A stretch of DNA of 64,000 nucleotides. Origin: Sporosarcina ureae (GTDB taxonomy: Bacteria > Bacillota > Bacilli > Bacillales_A > Planococcaceae). The DNA lies in NCBI RefSeq assembly GCF_002101375.1, contig NZ_CP015207.1, forward strand, positions 558,001-622,000, written 5' to 3'. The notes below the pieces were generated by a model. It ran no database searches. It saw nothing but the letters and a program-made list of their open reading frames with translations, and was not told where the DNA came from. Positions 9,049 to 16,941 of the stretch are shown here, piece after piece. The number at the start of each line of letters is the position of its first letter. The stretch's first letter is position 1. Made by a program: the position numbers and the translations under genes.

Positions 9049-9064
9049 TTGCAAACGCTTTCAT
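9049..9064. promoter_or_regulatory. CcpA operator (cre) upstream of cluster 1
   Basis: TTGCAAACGCTTTCAT fits every fixed position of the Bacillus cre consensus WTGNAANCGNWWNCAW. It lies about 66 bp before the yngJ start codon, where bound CcpA-HPr(Ser-P) would block initiation or early elongation. It predicts that cluster 1 is shut off while preferred sugars are present. No convincing -35/-10 pair was recognised for yngJ. Confidence 0.75.
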
Positions 9065-9167
9065 TTGTCCGTGTATTTTAAACCGGACTGCTTTCATTTT
9101 ATTTCCAATTCATCTATAATTATAAACAATAAAAATAATCAAATCTATGTATGATTTTCCGAAAGAA

Positions 9168-9186
9168 TTTGTGTGTTTTACACAAA
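9168..9186. promoter_or_regulatory. Inverted repeat in the divergent promoter region
   Basis: TTTGTGT-gtttt-ACACAAA, perfect 7-bp arms, lies 35-53 bp before the PucR-type gene at 9221 and about 190 bp upstream of yngJ. Its position between divergent genes makes it a candidate operator for that regulator or its autoregulation. This is an inference from symmetry only. Confidence 0.35.
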
Positions 9187-9220
9187 AACGCAAAATACTA
9201 TGGAGTTAGGATGATAGATT

Positions 9221-11029
9221 ATGCAAGACACGTTAACTCACCGACAGCTCAAATCCCTTGTTCATGTTTCTACTGTGATTAACTCTTCATTAGATATCGA
9301 AACGATTTTTGATTTAATTATAGGTGAAGCAATTTCCGCAGTAGACGCAGCAGGAGGCGGTTCGATTTGGGTTTTCGACCAACAAAAACAGCGCCTGGTG
9401 GCCAAATCAGCGCATGGTTTGTTTTATCCACAAATCTTTAAATCGATTGAATTAAGCAGCAGCGAATCGATGACGGGCATGACGTTTCAAGCGGAAAAGG
9501 GGCTAGTGTTTAAAAACGAAGAAGAAATCAAACAGGCGCTCGATACACTCACTCCTTGCAACCGGACACTGCTCGACGAATCTATTTCCAATAATTTTCA
9601 TTTCACTTCAGTCATTTCATCACCAATTTTATTGAAAGGAATTTGCATCGGTGTCATTACGCTTGATTCATTCGATAAATCGCTTCATTTCAAAAAAGAG
9701 GATATGCAGCTGTTAGAAGCGATTGCCCAGCAAGCCGCCATCGCGCTCGAAAAATCGAATATTTATCATAAAGAGAAAAAGACCGTCCAGCTGCTGTCCC
9801 GCTCGATCGAAACGCAGCGCAACATCGCCAATCTCGTCGTCAACGGAGAAGGTATCCAGTCCATTATCGATTATATTTATAAAACGATCGGCGAGCATAT
9901 TTTCTTATTCGATGAAATAGGCGAACTGACCGCTTCTGCCTGCCGTGTACCTGTTTCAGAAGAGCTGAAGTGCGAACTGCTAAGCTTTGCGAAACAGAAC
10001 GACCAGTCACTCAACAGCCCGTACAGTGTCTCCGAAATCACGCTAGGTATCGAAAACTATCAATTCATCGCGCTGCCGTTGCAATCGAAAATGAAGCCGC
10101 TCGGTACGCTCATTATCGTCTCAAAAGACCCAATCGGAGAAGCCGAAATCAACGCGCTCGAACATATCTGCACGGTCATCACGCTCGAGCTCGTCAAAGA
10201 ACAAGCTGTCTACGAAACACAGCAACATCTACAGAATGAATTCATGACAAAAATTTTATCCGGCCAGGCAATCGATGAAACATTAATGAAACAAGCAAAA
10301 AATCTACAATTCGACTTGAACCGCAATTACATTGCCGTCATTGTCAGTGTCGAAAACAAAGACAAATTGCTGCGCGAAGCTATCAGCGAAAACGTCATTA
10401 ACAATCTACTCCATATGACAAATAATAGCTTCCTGACAAAGAACTCGCAAGGCACCGCGCTCATCGATCCAAACAAGCTCGCGGCCTTACTTTCCTATCC
10501 TGCCAAGCTACAAACAGAAAATCCAGCTGGCAGCATAAAACAACTCGCCCTGTACTTGCAACAGGAAATCGAAAAAACATACAGCGAACTCGACATCACT
10601 ATCGGCATCGGCAGAATGAAACCAAACCTTGCCACTGCCCACGAATCATTCAAAGAAGCTGAAAAATGCATCACATTCATAAAAAACTACCATTTCGAAG
10701 AGCACGCCCTGTCCTACACAGACCTTGGTATCCAACGCTTCATCTTACAGAATTCAGAAGAAGAACTACTCGATTACGTCCACGAAGTCATCGGCCCGCT
10801 CATTCAATACGAACGAGCCCGGAAAGGGGATTTGCTGCAAACACTACTTACCTATTTGCGTCAAAACCAAAACATCAAACGAACTGCCGTCGCCCTACAC
10901 GTCCACACGAACACGCTGAATTATCGACTGAAACGTATTGAAGAAATACTTTCAACGGACCTGACAGATGGCCAGCAATTATTTAACATTCAGCTAGCAG
11001 GGACTATTTACCATTATATAAAACGGTGA
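9221..11029 (+). CDS. GAF-domain PucR/CdaR-type transcriptional regulator of cluster 1
   Basis: A 602-residue cytoplasmic regulator, divergently transcribed from yngJ. The N-terminus (about 10-185) is a GAF sensor domain with GGGSIWVFD and SSPILLKGICIGVITLDS, a likely ligand pocket for an acyl-CoA or acid. A middle GGDEF-like CdaR region follows (about 330-500; EKTYSELDITIGIGR). The C-terminus (about 535-600) is the PucR helix-turn-helix: IKRTAVALHVHTNTLNYRLKRIEE. Such proteins usually activate neighbouring catabolic genes when substrate is present. AGGA precedes the ATG at modest spacing. A perfect terminator overlaps its stop codon. It shares architecture with the regulator at 26900, suggesting duplication. 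The effector is unknown. Confidence 0.88.
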   Translation: MQDTLTHRQLKSLVHVSTVINSSLDIETIFDLIIGEAISAVDAAGGGSIWVFDQQKQRLVAKSAHGLFYPQIFKSIELSSSESMTGMTFQAEKGLVFKNEEEIKQALDTLTPCNRTLLDESISNNFHFTSVISSPILLKGICIGVITLDSFDKSLHFKKEDMQLLEAIAQQAAIALEKSNIYHKEKKTVQLLSRSIETQRNIANLVVNGEGIQSIIDYIYKTIGEHIFLFDEIGELTASACRVPVSEELKCELLSFAKQNDQSLNSPYSVSEITLGIENYQFIALPLQSKMKPLGTLIIVSKDPIGEAEINALEHICTVITLELVKEQAVYETQQHLQNEFMTKILSGQAIDETLMKQAKNLQFDLNRNYIAVIVSVENKDKLLREAISENVINNLLHMTNNSFLTKNSQGTALIDPNKLAALLSYPAKLQTENPAGSIKQLALYLQQEIEKTYSELDITIGIGRMKPNLATAHESFKEAEKCITFIKNYHFEEHALSYTDLGIQRFILQNSEEELLDYVHEVIGPLIQYERARKGDLLQTLLTYLRQNQNIKRTAVALHVHTNTLNYRLKRIEEILSTDLTDGQQLFNIQLAGTIYHYIKR

Positions 11030-11057
11030 CAAGGGAGGGGTCCCTTGTCACCGTTTT
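11022..11057 (+). terminator. Intrinsic terminator of the regulator gene
   Basis: Perfect 14-bp stem ACGGTGACAAGGGA / TCCCTTGTCACCGT with a GGGG loop, followed by TTTT. The TGA stop of the gene at 9221 lies inside the left arm. Confidence 0.9.
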
Positions 11058-11477
11058 CATCTGAAGAGCTGGGCTGCATAAATTCCCTGTTCCCTCACAA
11101 AATGCAGTTTGTAAGCATAAACATTTTCAAAGGTAAAATCTATATGGGGGATTATGCACGGCAATGCCCGCGTGGGGGGACTTTTAAATACTAATTGCCG
11201 TTTTACCTCACAATAAAAAGCGCTGTAAACGTTATCTTTCAACGTTTACAGCGCTATTTACATTATCTTCTAATACATTTTCATGACGTCCCGGGCAGAC
11301 GAAATTAAACGCTGCATAGGTTTAATAGTTCCTCTCTTACTGATAGTTTTAATCTAACATTTCTCTCTTAAAAATTGTCGACTTCCAAGCCAATAAAATG
11401 TGCAAAACAAATTCTATTAAAACTTTCACAAATCCAATCACTTGTCATAGAATCTCCCCTTAAAGGTACTTTTATCT
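11058..11477. other. Intergenic stretch with terminator and a doubtful micro-ORF
   Basis: Between two convergent genes. It contains the minus-strand terminator at 11213-11260. On the minus strand at 11368-11448 there is a 26-codon frame beginning MTSDWICESF with GGGGAG five bases upstream of its ATG; it matches nothing I recognise and may be the tail of a lost gene. Nothing else is supported. Confidence 0.4.
11213..11260 (-). terminator. Intrinsic terminator for cluster 2
   Basis: Perfect 15-bp stem AGCGCTGTAAACGTT (11219-11233) and AACGTTTACAGCGCT (11241-11255) with a 7-base loop. Read on the minus strand it is followed by TTTTTATTG, so it would stop transcripts coming from the SDR gene at 11478. 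Confidence 0.85.
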
Positions 11478-12239
11478 TTACATTTTTGGGCCACCTGCAA
11501 CATAAAGAACTTGCCCTGAAATAAATGAGGCCTGTTTACTCGCAAAGAAACAGACTGCATGCGCTGCATCCTTTGGTAATCCGACACGCTTCACTGGTAT
11601 TTGGCTTCTTTTTTCTTCCTTCAGTTGTTCATAGTTGACTCCACTTTTTTCCGCAATTGACTTCGTCATCTCCGTCTCTATAAACCCTAGAATAACTGTA
11701 TTCACAGTTATATTATATTGACCAAGTTCCAATGCAAATTTTTTCGTAAACCACTGGATTCCGGCCTTTGTTATAGTATAATTTGCCTGTCCATCATTTT
11801 CCATAGCAGATGCCAAAGATAGATTAATGATACGACCATATGAATTATCAACCATAAGCTCCTGGGCATATTTACTACAAAGAAACACTCCTTTTAAATG
11901 AACATTCGTTAGGTGCTTCCAATCGTCTATGTTCATTTTATAAAGTAGTTCATAAGAGATCGTTTCATCGTTATTCACTAAAATATCTACTTTTCCATAG
12001 CTTTCTTTTATTACATTAAACACTTTAGCCAAATCAAATTCATTTGTAGTCTCGACAATAAACTTCTCGTAAGAAATATGTAACGCTTTAAATTCGTCGC
12101 AGGATTCGTTTAAAGCGAATTCATCCGAATCCAAAAGGTATACGTGTGCTCCTTCAAGGCCTAATTTTCTCGCTATTTCCTTGCCTATACCGCTTCCTGC
12201 TCCAGTAATAACCGCAACTTGATCATCGAAATTAGCCAA
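11478..12239 (-). CDS. Short-chain dehydrogenase/reductase, divergent
   Basis: A 253-residue Rossmann-fold SDR. The cofactor motif TGAGSGIG (12-19), the catalytic Ser in NLSLAS and the YxxxK pair (YTITK, about 155) are intact, and it ends in the usual SGQVLYVAGG. The normally strict NNAG motif is changed to NNDET, and VNAVAPGF reads VNTVILGF, so it has drifted more than the other two SDRs of the cluster; activity could be weakened. Likely role: oxidation of a 3-hydroxyacyl-CoA. It begins with TTG behind GGTG seven bases upstream. It is separated from the next cluster gene by about 700 bp containing a transposase remnant, consistent with local rearrangement. Confidence 0.8.
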   Translation of the reverse strand: MANFDDQVAVITGAGSGIGKEIARKLGLEGAHVYLLDSDEFALNESCDEFKALHISYEKFIVETTNEFDLAKVFNVIKESYGKVDILVNNDETISYELLYKMNIDDWKHLTNVHLKGVFLCSKYAQELMVDNSYGRIINLSLASAMENDGQANYTITKAGIQWFTKKFALELGQYNITVNTVILGFIETEMTKSIAEKSGVNYEQLKEEKRSQIPVKRVGLPKDAAHAVCFFASKQASFISGQVLYVAGGPKM

Positions 12240-12932
12240 AGCTCGACACCTTTTTCTTTAGTATTTTTCTTGTATAATTACATACAATATTGTCATGTGT
12301 GTCCATCATTTCTGGGTAATATCATTCTTTAAATTTATTTTAACTCTTCTAGCTCAGCCTACCACTCTTACCATTTTCAATCCTAATTTTCAGTATCAAC
12401 CTCGACTTTTATTTCCTTTTACTATGTATATGCATTAGCATTGCATTAAAATATCACACGCATGAAAACTGAATAATCTTAAATTAAACTCGAGCACAAA
12501 AAATCCTTTATAATGGTTGGGAGGTAGTAACCTATCCAAATCCAAAATAAAGGATTACACGTATGGATAAGATTACACGAAAAACAGCATTTGAGCAATG
12601 TGTTGGACTGATTTCTAATGAATTATTTGCAGATCAAGTGCAAGCCCATTGTCTTTATTACTATATAAAGAAGCTACACATAGCTTAATTGGTTTCGTTT
12701 TTTCTTCGAAAGCAAAACTACTAAAAAAGGGAAATAGAGTATTGAGATTTTTTACGGTGCTAGTAATCTAGTTTAGCCCGTATATTTCTAAATAATACGT
12801 CTCTGTTGTTCCAAACACTTTTATCTCCACAGGCCCACTTGCAAGATCAAAACTCAGCTTCCACTATTTATCGCTAAAAAAACAAAGCCAGAGAACTTTT
12901 GCTTTCTTACTCAATATATTCCTAAAACATCC
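12240..12932. other. Intergenic stretch with mobile-element and gene remnants
   Basis: About 690 bp without an intact gene. It holds the transposase fragment at 12563-12688 with a 10-bp inverted repeat in front. On the minus strand near 12775-12860 there is a stop-bounded frame reading about WKLSFDLASGPVEIKVFG, which looks like the tail of a lost protein I cannot name. The rest is AT-rich with no recognisable signal. Confidence 0.5.
12502..12688 (+). mobile_element. IS4-type transposase remnant (5' end only)
   Basis: From ATG 12563 a 41-codon frame begins MDKITRKTAFEQCVGLISNE and then stops at TAA 12686-12688. This opening resembles the N-terminus of IS4-like transposases common in Bacillales, which normally run to several hundred residues, so only the head of the gene remains. 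A 10-bp inverted repeat AATCCTTTAT / ATAAAGGATT (12502-12511, 12547-12556) sits in front and may be part of the old IS end or leader. No right end or target duplication was found. Family assignment is from memory of such openings and is moderate. Confidence 0.55.
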
Positions 12933-14108
12933 TTATAAACCTAGTTCTTTCGCAATAATAACTTTCATTATTTCATTGGATCCTGCATAAATCGGAGCTA
13001 CTGCAACATCACGATAAAGACGGGCAATTTCATACTCCTCCATATATCCGTATCCACCGTGAAGTTGCATACATTCCGGTGCCATTTTTCTTGCATTATC
13101 TGAAATCCACCATTTAGCCATAGACACTTGAGAATAAACATTTTGTCCTTCTAAATGCTTTACTATTAAATCATCAATAAATGTTCGACCAAGTTGAACT
13201 TGCGTCGCCATTTCCGCTAATTTAAATTGAGTGTTTTGGAATTTACTAATAGTCTGTCCAAACGCCTCTCGCTCTTTTACATATTCAAGCGTTACACTTA
13301 GCATCTGTTCCGCTAAAACTTGAGAATTTAATGCAGCAATAATTCTTTCTTGTTGCAATTCCTCCATTAAGTGGTAGAATCCTTTCCCTTCCTCACCAAG
13401 TAGATTCGAAGCTGGTACCCTTACATCTTCAAAAACTAGCTCTGACGTATCTTGACTATGAAGCCCAACCTTATCTAGTTTCCTACCACGAGAAAATCCA
13501 GGCATATTGCTTTCTACTAAAAACAAACTAATCCCTTTATGCCCAGGAATCGCCTTTGGATCTGTTTTACAAACAACAACAATCAAATCCGATAGAATAC
13601 CGTTTGAAATAAATGTTTTTTGACCGTTTATAATATAGCTGTCTCCATCTTTAATCGCCGTTGTACTGATCGATGCCAAATCAGATCCTGCGCCCGGTTC
13701 AGTCATAGCTATCGCACTAATCGTATCCCCACTCATTAAACCTGGAAAATACTTTTTCTTTTGCTTCTCTGTTCCAAAATTTTTGATATAAGGAGCTACA
13801 ATGCTACTGTGAACGACAATTCCTCCTAATCCCGATCCAATGCGCCTTAATTCTTCGCTTAAAATTACCGAAAAAATAAAGTCGGCACCCATACCTCCAT
13901 ATTTTTCATCTACCCATGGACAGAGAAAACCTTGTTCACCCATCTTTCTCCAAAATGTTTGTGGGACAAGACGATCTTTTTCCCATTGATCAAAATAAGG
14001 TACAGCTTCTTTTTCTAAAAACCTTCGAAGTGAATCTCGAAACATAATATGTTGCTCAGAAAAATAAGATCGATTTTTACTTTTGGCTGCCGAATTAGTT
14101 TTTGTCAT
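12933..14108 (-). CDS. Acyl-CoA dehydrogenase, long-chain (LCAD/FadE) type
   Basis: A 391-residue acyl-CoA dehydrogenase. AMTEPGAGSDLA and QLHGGYGYMEEYEIARLYRD are the family signatures. The C-terminal catalytic position reads IYAGSNEI, with no Glu, but ELQQERIIAA (about 245-254) has a Glu exactly where long-chain and isovaleryl-CoA dehydrogenases carry theirs. It therefore appears catalytically complete but of a different subclass from the other two full enzymes here; substrates are probably long or branched. GGAGGT stands six bases before the ATG. The Lys/Asn-rich N-terminal extension is short and not a signal peptide. Directly upstream lie an etfB fragment and a broken nitronate-monooxygenase gene. 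Confidence 0.88.
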   Translation of the reverse strand: MTKTNSAAKSKNRSYFSEQHIMFRDSLRRFLEKEAVPYFDQWEKDRLVPQTFWRKMGEQGFLCPWVDEKYGGMGADFIFSVILSEELRRIGSGLGGIVVHSSIVAPYIKNFGTEKQKKKYFPGLMSGDTISAIAMTEPGAGSDLASISTTAIKDGDSYIINGQKTFISNGILSDLIVVVCKTDPKAIPGHKGISLFLVESNMPGFSRGRKLDKVGLHSQDTSELVFEDVRVPASNLLGEEGKGFYHLMEELQQERIIAALNSQVLAEQMLSVTLEYVKEREAFGQTISKFQNTQFKLAEMATQVQLGRTFIDDLIVKHLEGQNVYSQVSMAKWWISDNARKMAPECMQLHGGYGYMEEYEIARLYRDVAVAPIYAGSNEIMKVIIAKELGL

Positions 14109-14128
14109 TTTTATACCTCCATGTATTT

Positions 14129-14260
14129 TTATGCTTTCTTAACCGCATATTCATCCGGGTTGAGGATAAAATTCGCTCCATTTTCCGTAATCTTACCATT
14201 TTTCACTGCGATTTTTTCTTACGTGTCGAATGAACGTTTAAAAAGTACCTAAATGCTCAT
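14129..14260 (-). pseudogene. etfB remnant (first 43 codons, two in-frame stops)
   Basis: Reading from ATG 14258-14260, the frame gives MSI-stop-VLFKRSFDT-stop-EKIAVKNGK and ends with LNPDEYAVKKA before TAA at 14129-14131. It lines up with the start of the intact EtfB at 44811 (MNIYALVKRTFDTEEK..NPYDEYAVEEA) without gaps apart from one residue. The stops replace Tyr4 and the Glu after Thr13. The rest of the gene, about 210 codons, is missing. It implies that cluster 2 once carried its own electron-transfer flavoprotein; electrons now presumably go to the core EtfAB. Confidence 0.8.
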
Positions 14261-14281
14261 TAAAATCCCTCTCTTGCAACT

Positions 14282-15247
14282 TCAAAACTTCTTCAATTGA
14301 CCCAACGCTTGGAAATACCCTTCTTTCAACGTTTCCACAACTTTTTCAATAGATTCAATTTCCCCGATTGCTCCAACACCTTGCCCGGCACCTCAAATGT
14401 TTTTCCATGATTTTGGCTCGTTTTCCCTCTAACCTGTGTTGAAATCGCGTTTCTTCTGTAAATTTTCCAGATTGAGACCAGCATTCAGAATGCTCGGAAT
14501 CAAATAATTCCCATTCTCGCCCGAAATGGCATCGGTGTAGATGATATCCTCCGACGTCGATTCAATAAGCATTTCCTTATACACATCGTTCGCCATGGTC
14601 TCTTCCGCCGCGATGAACTTTGTTCCCATATAGGCGAAATCCGCACCTAACGCTTGAACGGTGACAATGTCTTGTCCGTTTGAAATGCATCCCGTCACAA
14701 TAGTAAGCCCTTTCCAAAATTTTCGCACTTCCGAAACGAATGCGAACAGATTGAAAGTACCTCCGTGGCCACCCGCGCCATTGCAGACGAGGATGAGCCC
14801 ATTCACTCCCGATTCCGCTGCTTTCTGGGCATGCTTGATGTAAATGACATCCGATAAGACAACGCCCCCGTATTGATAGACGATTCCCACAAATTCTTCC
14901 GGATTTCCAAGCGATGTAATGACAATTGGAGACTCGTATTTTCGAATTGCCTCCAGATCGGCATCCAACCGTTTATTCGTCTTATGGACGATTAGGTTGA
15001 CATCCCAAGTGGAAATAGGGGCCGCCGGATAATTTAGCTTGGAATCCAATGCTTTCCGAATCGTTTCGAAACATTCCTCCAGCTCATCGGAAGTCCGTGC
15101 GTTCAATAACGAGAAAGTTCCGATAATCCGCGCTTTACATGCTTCAATGACCGATTGAGGGCTTGAGACGAGGAACATCGGCGCCATGATAACCGAGATG
15201 TCCGTCTGACCAATGTGCGCTTTTTTCTTCTCCTCCGTCATTTTCAT
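14282..15247 (-). pseudogene. Nitronate monooxygenase / 2-nitropropane dioxygenase-like gene broken by two stops
   Basis: The first 272 codons encode an NPD-type FMN TIM barrel (IMAPMFLVSSP at the start, CNGAGGHGG phosphate-binding loop near 160, GADFAYMGTKF near 205). A TAG at 14429-14431 ends this frame after RDFNTG, but the same frame continues with ENEPKSWKNI, a TGA at 14393-14395 where the family has Trp in DIWGAGQGVG, then GAGQGVGAIGEIESIEK and a final TGA at 14282-14284. The restored length (about 321) is normal for the family. No frameshift is needed. Either the gene is a recent pseudogene or a shortened protein is made; the missing C-terminal helix makes function doubtful. Confidence 0.8.
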
Positions 15248-15261
15248 TCACTAAAAACCTC

Positions 15262-15645
15262 CTAACGTCTTTTGTGAATGGTAAACTTCGCCGTCACCTT
15301 TATTTCCCCATTTTCATTTGATGCAATCGACTCACAAAGCCATGAATCATCCGTTTCTCCAACAATCTGTCCATTGACAACGATTTTCTCGCCCGGCTTC
15401 GTCATCGCATTAAAGCGGACCGTGAAGTTTTCCAGACAGTTCGAAGGGAACCAGTCGACAATCGCTTGTCCGATAAACCCCATGATCATCATGCCATGTG
15501 CAATGACACCGCCAAGTCCCACTTTTTCTGCAAACGGAACGACAGTATGAATCGGATTAAAATCGCCCGACGCCCCTGCATAGCGCACAATTTGTGTATG
15601 TGTGACCTCTTCCTTTTGGATTGTTTCAAACTGATGACCAACCAT
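15262..15645 (-). CDS. MaoC-like (R)-hydratase subunit, catalytic half
   Basis: A 127-residue single hot-dog domain. It contains the hydratase-2 motif YAGASGDFNPIHT (about 23-35), whose Asp and His are the catalytic pair, followed by VIAHGMM. It should hydrate a trans-2-enoyl-CoA to an (R)-3-hydroxyacyl-CoA. ATG 15643-15645 is used; a TTG one codon upstream has even better spacing from AGGAGG. The next gene upstream, 15 bp away, is a motif-less MaoC N-terminal-type protein, so the two probably form a heterodimer like HadA/HadB or actinobacterial ChsH1/ChsH2. Downstream is the broken nitronate-monooxygenase gene. Confidence 0.87.
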   Translation of the reverse strand: MVGHQFETIQKEEVTHTQIVRYAGASGDFNPIHTVVPFAEKVGLGGVIAHGMMIMGFIGQAIVDWFPSNCLENFTVRFNAMTKPGEKIVVNGQIVGETDDSWLCESIASNENGEIKVTAKFTIHKRR

Positions 15646-15660
15646 CAAAGCAATCGCCTC

Positions 15661-16077
15661 CTAATGTCTTTCAATGATCGTAGAGCGGCCAATCAACACC
15701 AATTCGCCATGTTGATTCAAAAACTCCTTTTTCAGTACAATGAAATTCATGGTCGCTTTCGCAAAAGCTTTTTCGACGACCGTATGAACAATAATTTCAT
15801 CTCCAACTTTCAACGTTCCTACATACTCGTAACTTTGCTCGCCGTGCAGCACTTTGGAAAGATTCAAATCAAGCACTTTGGAAATGGAAGTTGGATCGCC
15901 CCAAAATTCGATGACGGTTGAAAATGTCGGCGGCACTGCATCCCCGTTCAAATAACTTTCTTTTTGATCACCCAAAGCAATGGCAAGTTCCTTAATTTTC
16001 CCTTTTTCAATTGTATAAGTAAACGCCTCGATTTTTGTATTTTTGATCTGTTCTAAACGTGATTCGGTTCGGGTCAA
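15661..16077 (-). CDS. MaoC N-terminal-type hydratase partner subunit
   Basis: A 138-residue hot-dog protein of the MaoC_dehydrat_N/FAS1-dehydratase group. It shows the LHGEQSYEYVGTLKVGDEI strand-turn segment typical of the non-catalytic half and lacks the D-x-N-P-x-H hydratase motif. By analogy with HadAB and ChsH it would dimerise with the catalytic subunit encoded 15 bp downstream and shape a pocket for a bulky acyl-CoA. The start is TTG 16075-16077, eight bases behind AAGGAGG. Split catalytic and non-catalytic halves are usual for hydratases acting on large, branched or steroid-like acyl chains. Confidence 0.8.
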   Translation of the reverse strand: MTRTESRLEQIKNTKIEAFTYTIEKGKIKELAIALGDQKESYLNGDAVPPTFSTVIEFWGDPTSISKVLDLNLSKVLHGEQSYEYVGTLKVGDEIIVHTVVEKAFAKATMNFIVLKKEFLNQHGELVLIGRSTIIERH

Positions 16078-16122
16078 GTGGAATCCCTCCTTTTTTCATA
16101 GTGCAGCAATGACAATTGCCCA

Positions 16123-16905
16123 TCAATTATAGACGGCTTTCCGTTTCTCAAAAAAAGCTTGTACACCTTCTTTGAAATCTTCGGATTCAACACACAAGCA
16201 CTGCGAAGATATTTCCAACTCAAAGGTTTGCTCTAATTCATTTAACACATTGAAGTTGGCCATCTTTTTAATGAGTCCCATCGAAAGTCGTGGATTCTCT
16301 GCCATTTTTTTTGCCGCTACTAACGCTTCATCGAACACTACATTATCTTCGAATACACGATTGACCACTCCAACCCGCTCCATTTCATGGGCACTCACTT
16401 TTTCCCCTAGAAGCATCATTTCCATGGCCTTTTGTCGCCCGACTAATTCAGGGAGGAAATACATTGCACCTAAATCGGGCACAACACCAATTTTGATAAA
16501 ACTTTGAATGAAGACCGAAGATTTCGCGGCGAAAATCATATCGCAAGAAAGTGCCAAGCTGAAGCCTGCTCCCGCAGCAGCCCCATGGACAACCGCAAGA
16601 ACCGGTTTTTGTAGACGAAGGATGCTTTTGATGAGTTCCTGACTTTTTTCCATTCTCTCTTTAGTTTCTTTGGGATTCAAATGTTGAAGAGCCTTCAAAT
16701 CCCCACCCGCTGAAAACACTTCTCCTCTTGCCGCCAATACGATTGATCGAATCGAACAATCGTCACCAGCCGCAAGAAAAAAATGCTTCAATTCTTCTCG
16801 CATTTCTTCCATTAGTGCATTTCGTATTTCAGGCTTATTCATTGAAACGATACAGACACTTCCATCCATTTGGATGTCAATTGTTTGATAATCCGGATAC
16901 CGCAT
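16123..16905 (-). CDS. Enoyl-CoA hydratase/isomerase, PaaG-like
   Basis: A 260-residue crotonase. The oxyanion segments FSAGGDLKAL (about 64-73) and GAAAGAGFSLAL (about 105-116) are conserved. Where hydratases have the two catalytic glutamates, this protein has Ser in GAGFSLA and IKIGVVPDLGAMYFLP; the Asp in VPDxGA is the hallmark of PaaG/isomerase-type crotonases. It more likely shifts a double bond or opens a ring than simply hydrates. GAGGT precedes the ATG. It lies between the MaoC pair and the SCPx thiolase. A true hydratase role is possible but not favoured by the residues. Confidence 0.83.
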   Translation of the reverse strand: MRYPDYQTIDIQMDGSVCIVSMNKPEIRNALMEEMREELKHFFLAAGDDCSIRSIVLAARGEVFSAGGDLKALQHLNPKETKERMEKSQELIKSILRLQKPVLAVVHGAAAGAGFSLALSCDMIFAAKSSVFIQSFIKIGVVPDLGAMYFLPELVGRQKAMEMMLLGEKVSAHEMERVGVVNRVFEDNVVFDEALVAAKKMAENPRLSMGLIKKMANFNVLNELEQTFELEISSQCLCVESEDFKEGVQAFFEKRKAVYN

Positions 16906-16941
16906 TGAAACACCTCATTGTTTTTGTCAATCTTTTTGCTT

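Noticed and set aside
11057-11242. 61-codon minus-strand open frame
   Set aside because: Begins inside the left arm of the cluster-2 terminator, has no ribosome site and matches nothing recognisable.
11285-11295. GACGTCCCGGG as a third copy of the tRNA-end repeat
   Set aside because: Only about seven contiguous bases match (ACGTCCC) and flanks differ; too short to use as an attachment site.
14393-14395. TGA read as Trp or selenocysteine in the nitronate-monooxygenase gene
   Set aside because: TGA is used as a normal stop in rdgB, rph, the DUF35 gene and the GAF regulator, and a TAG stop also lies upstream in the same gene, so recoding would not restore the protein.
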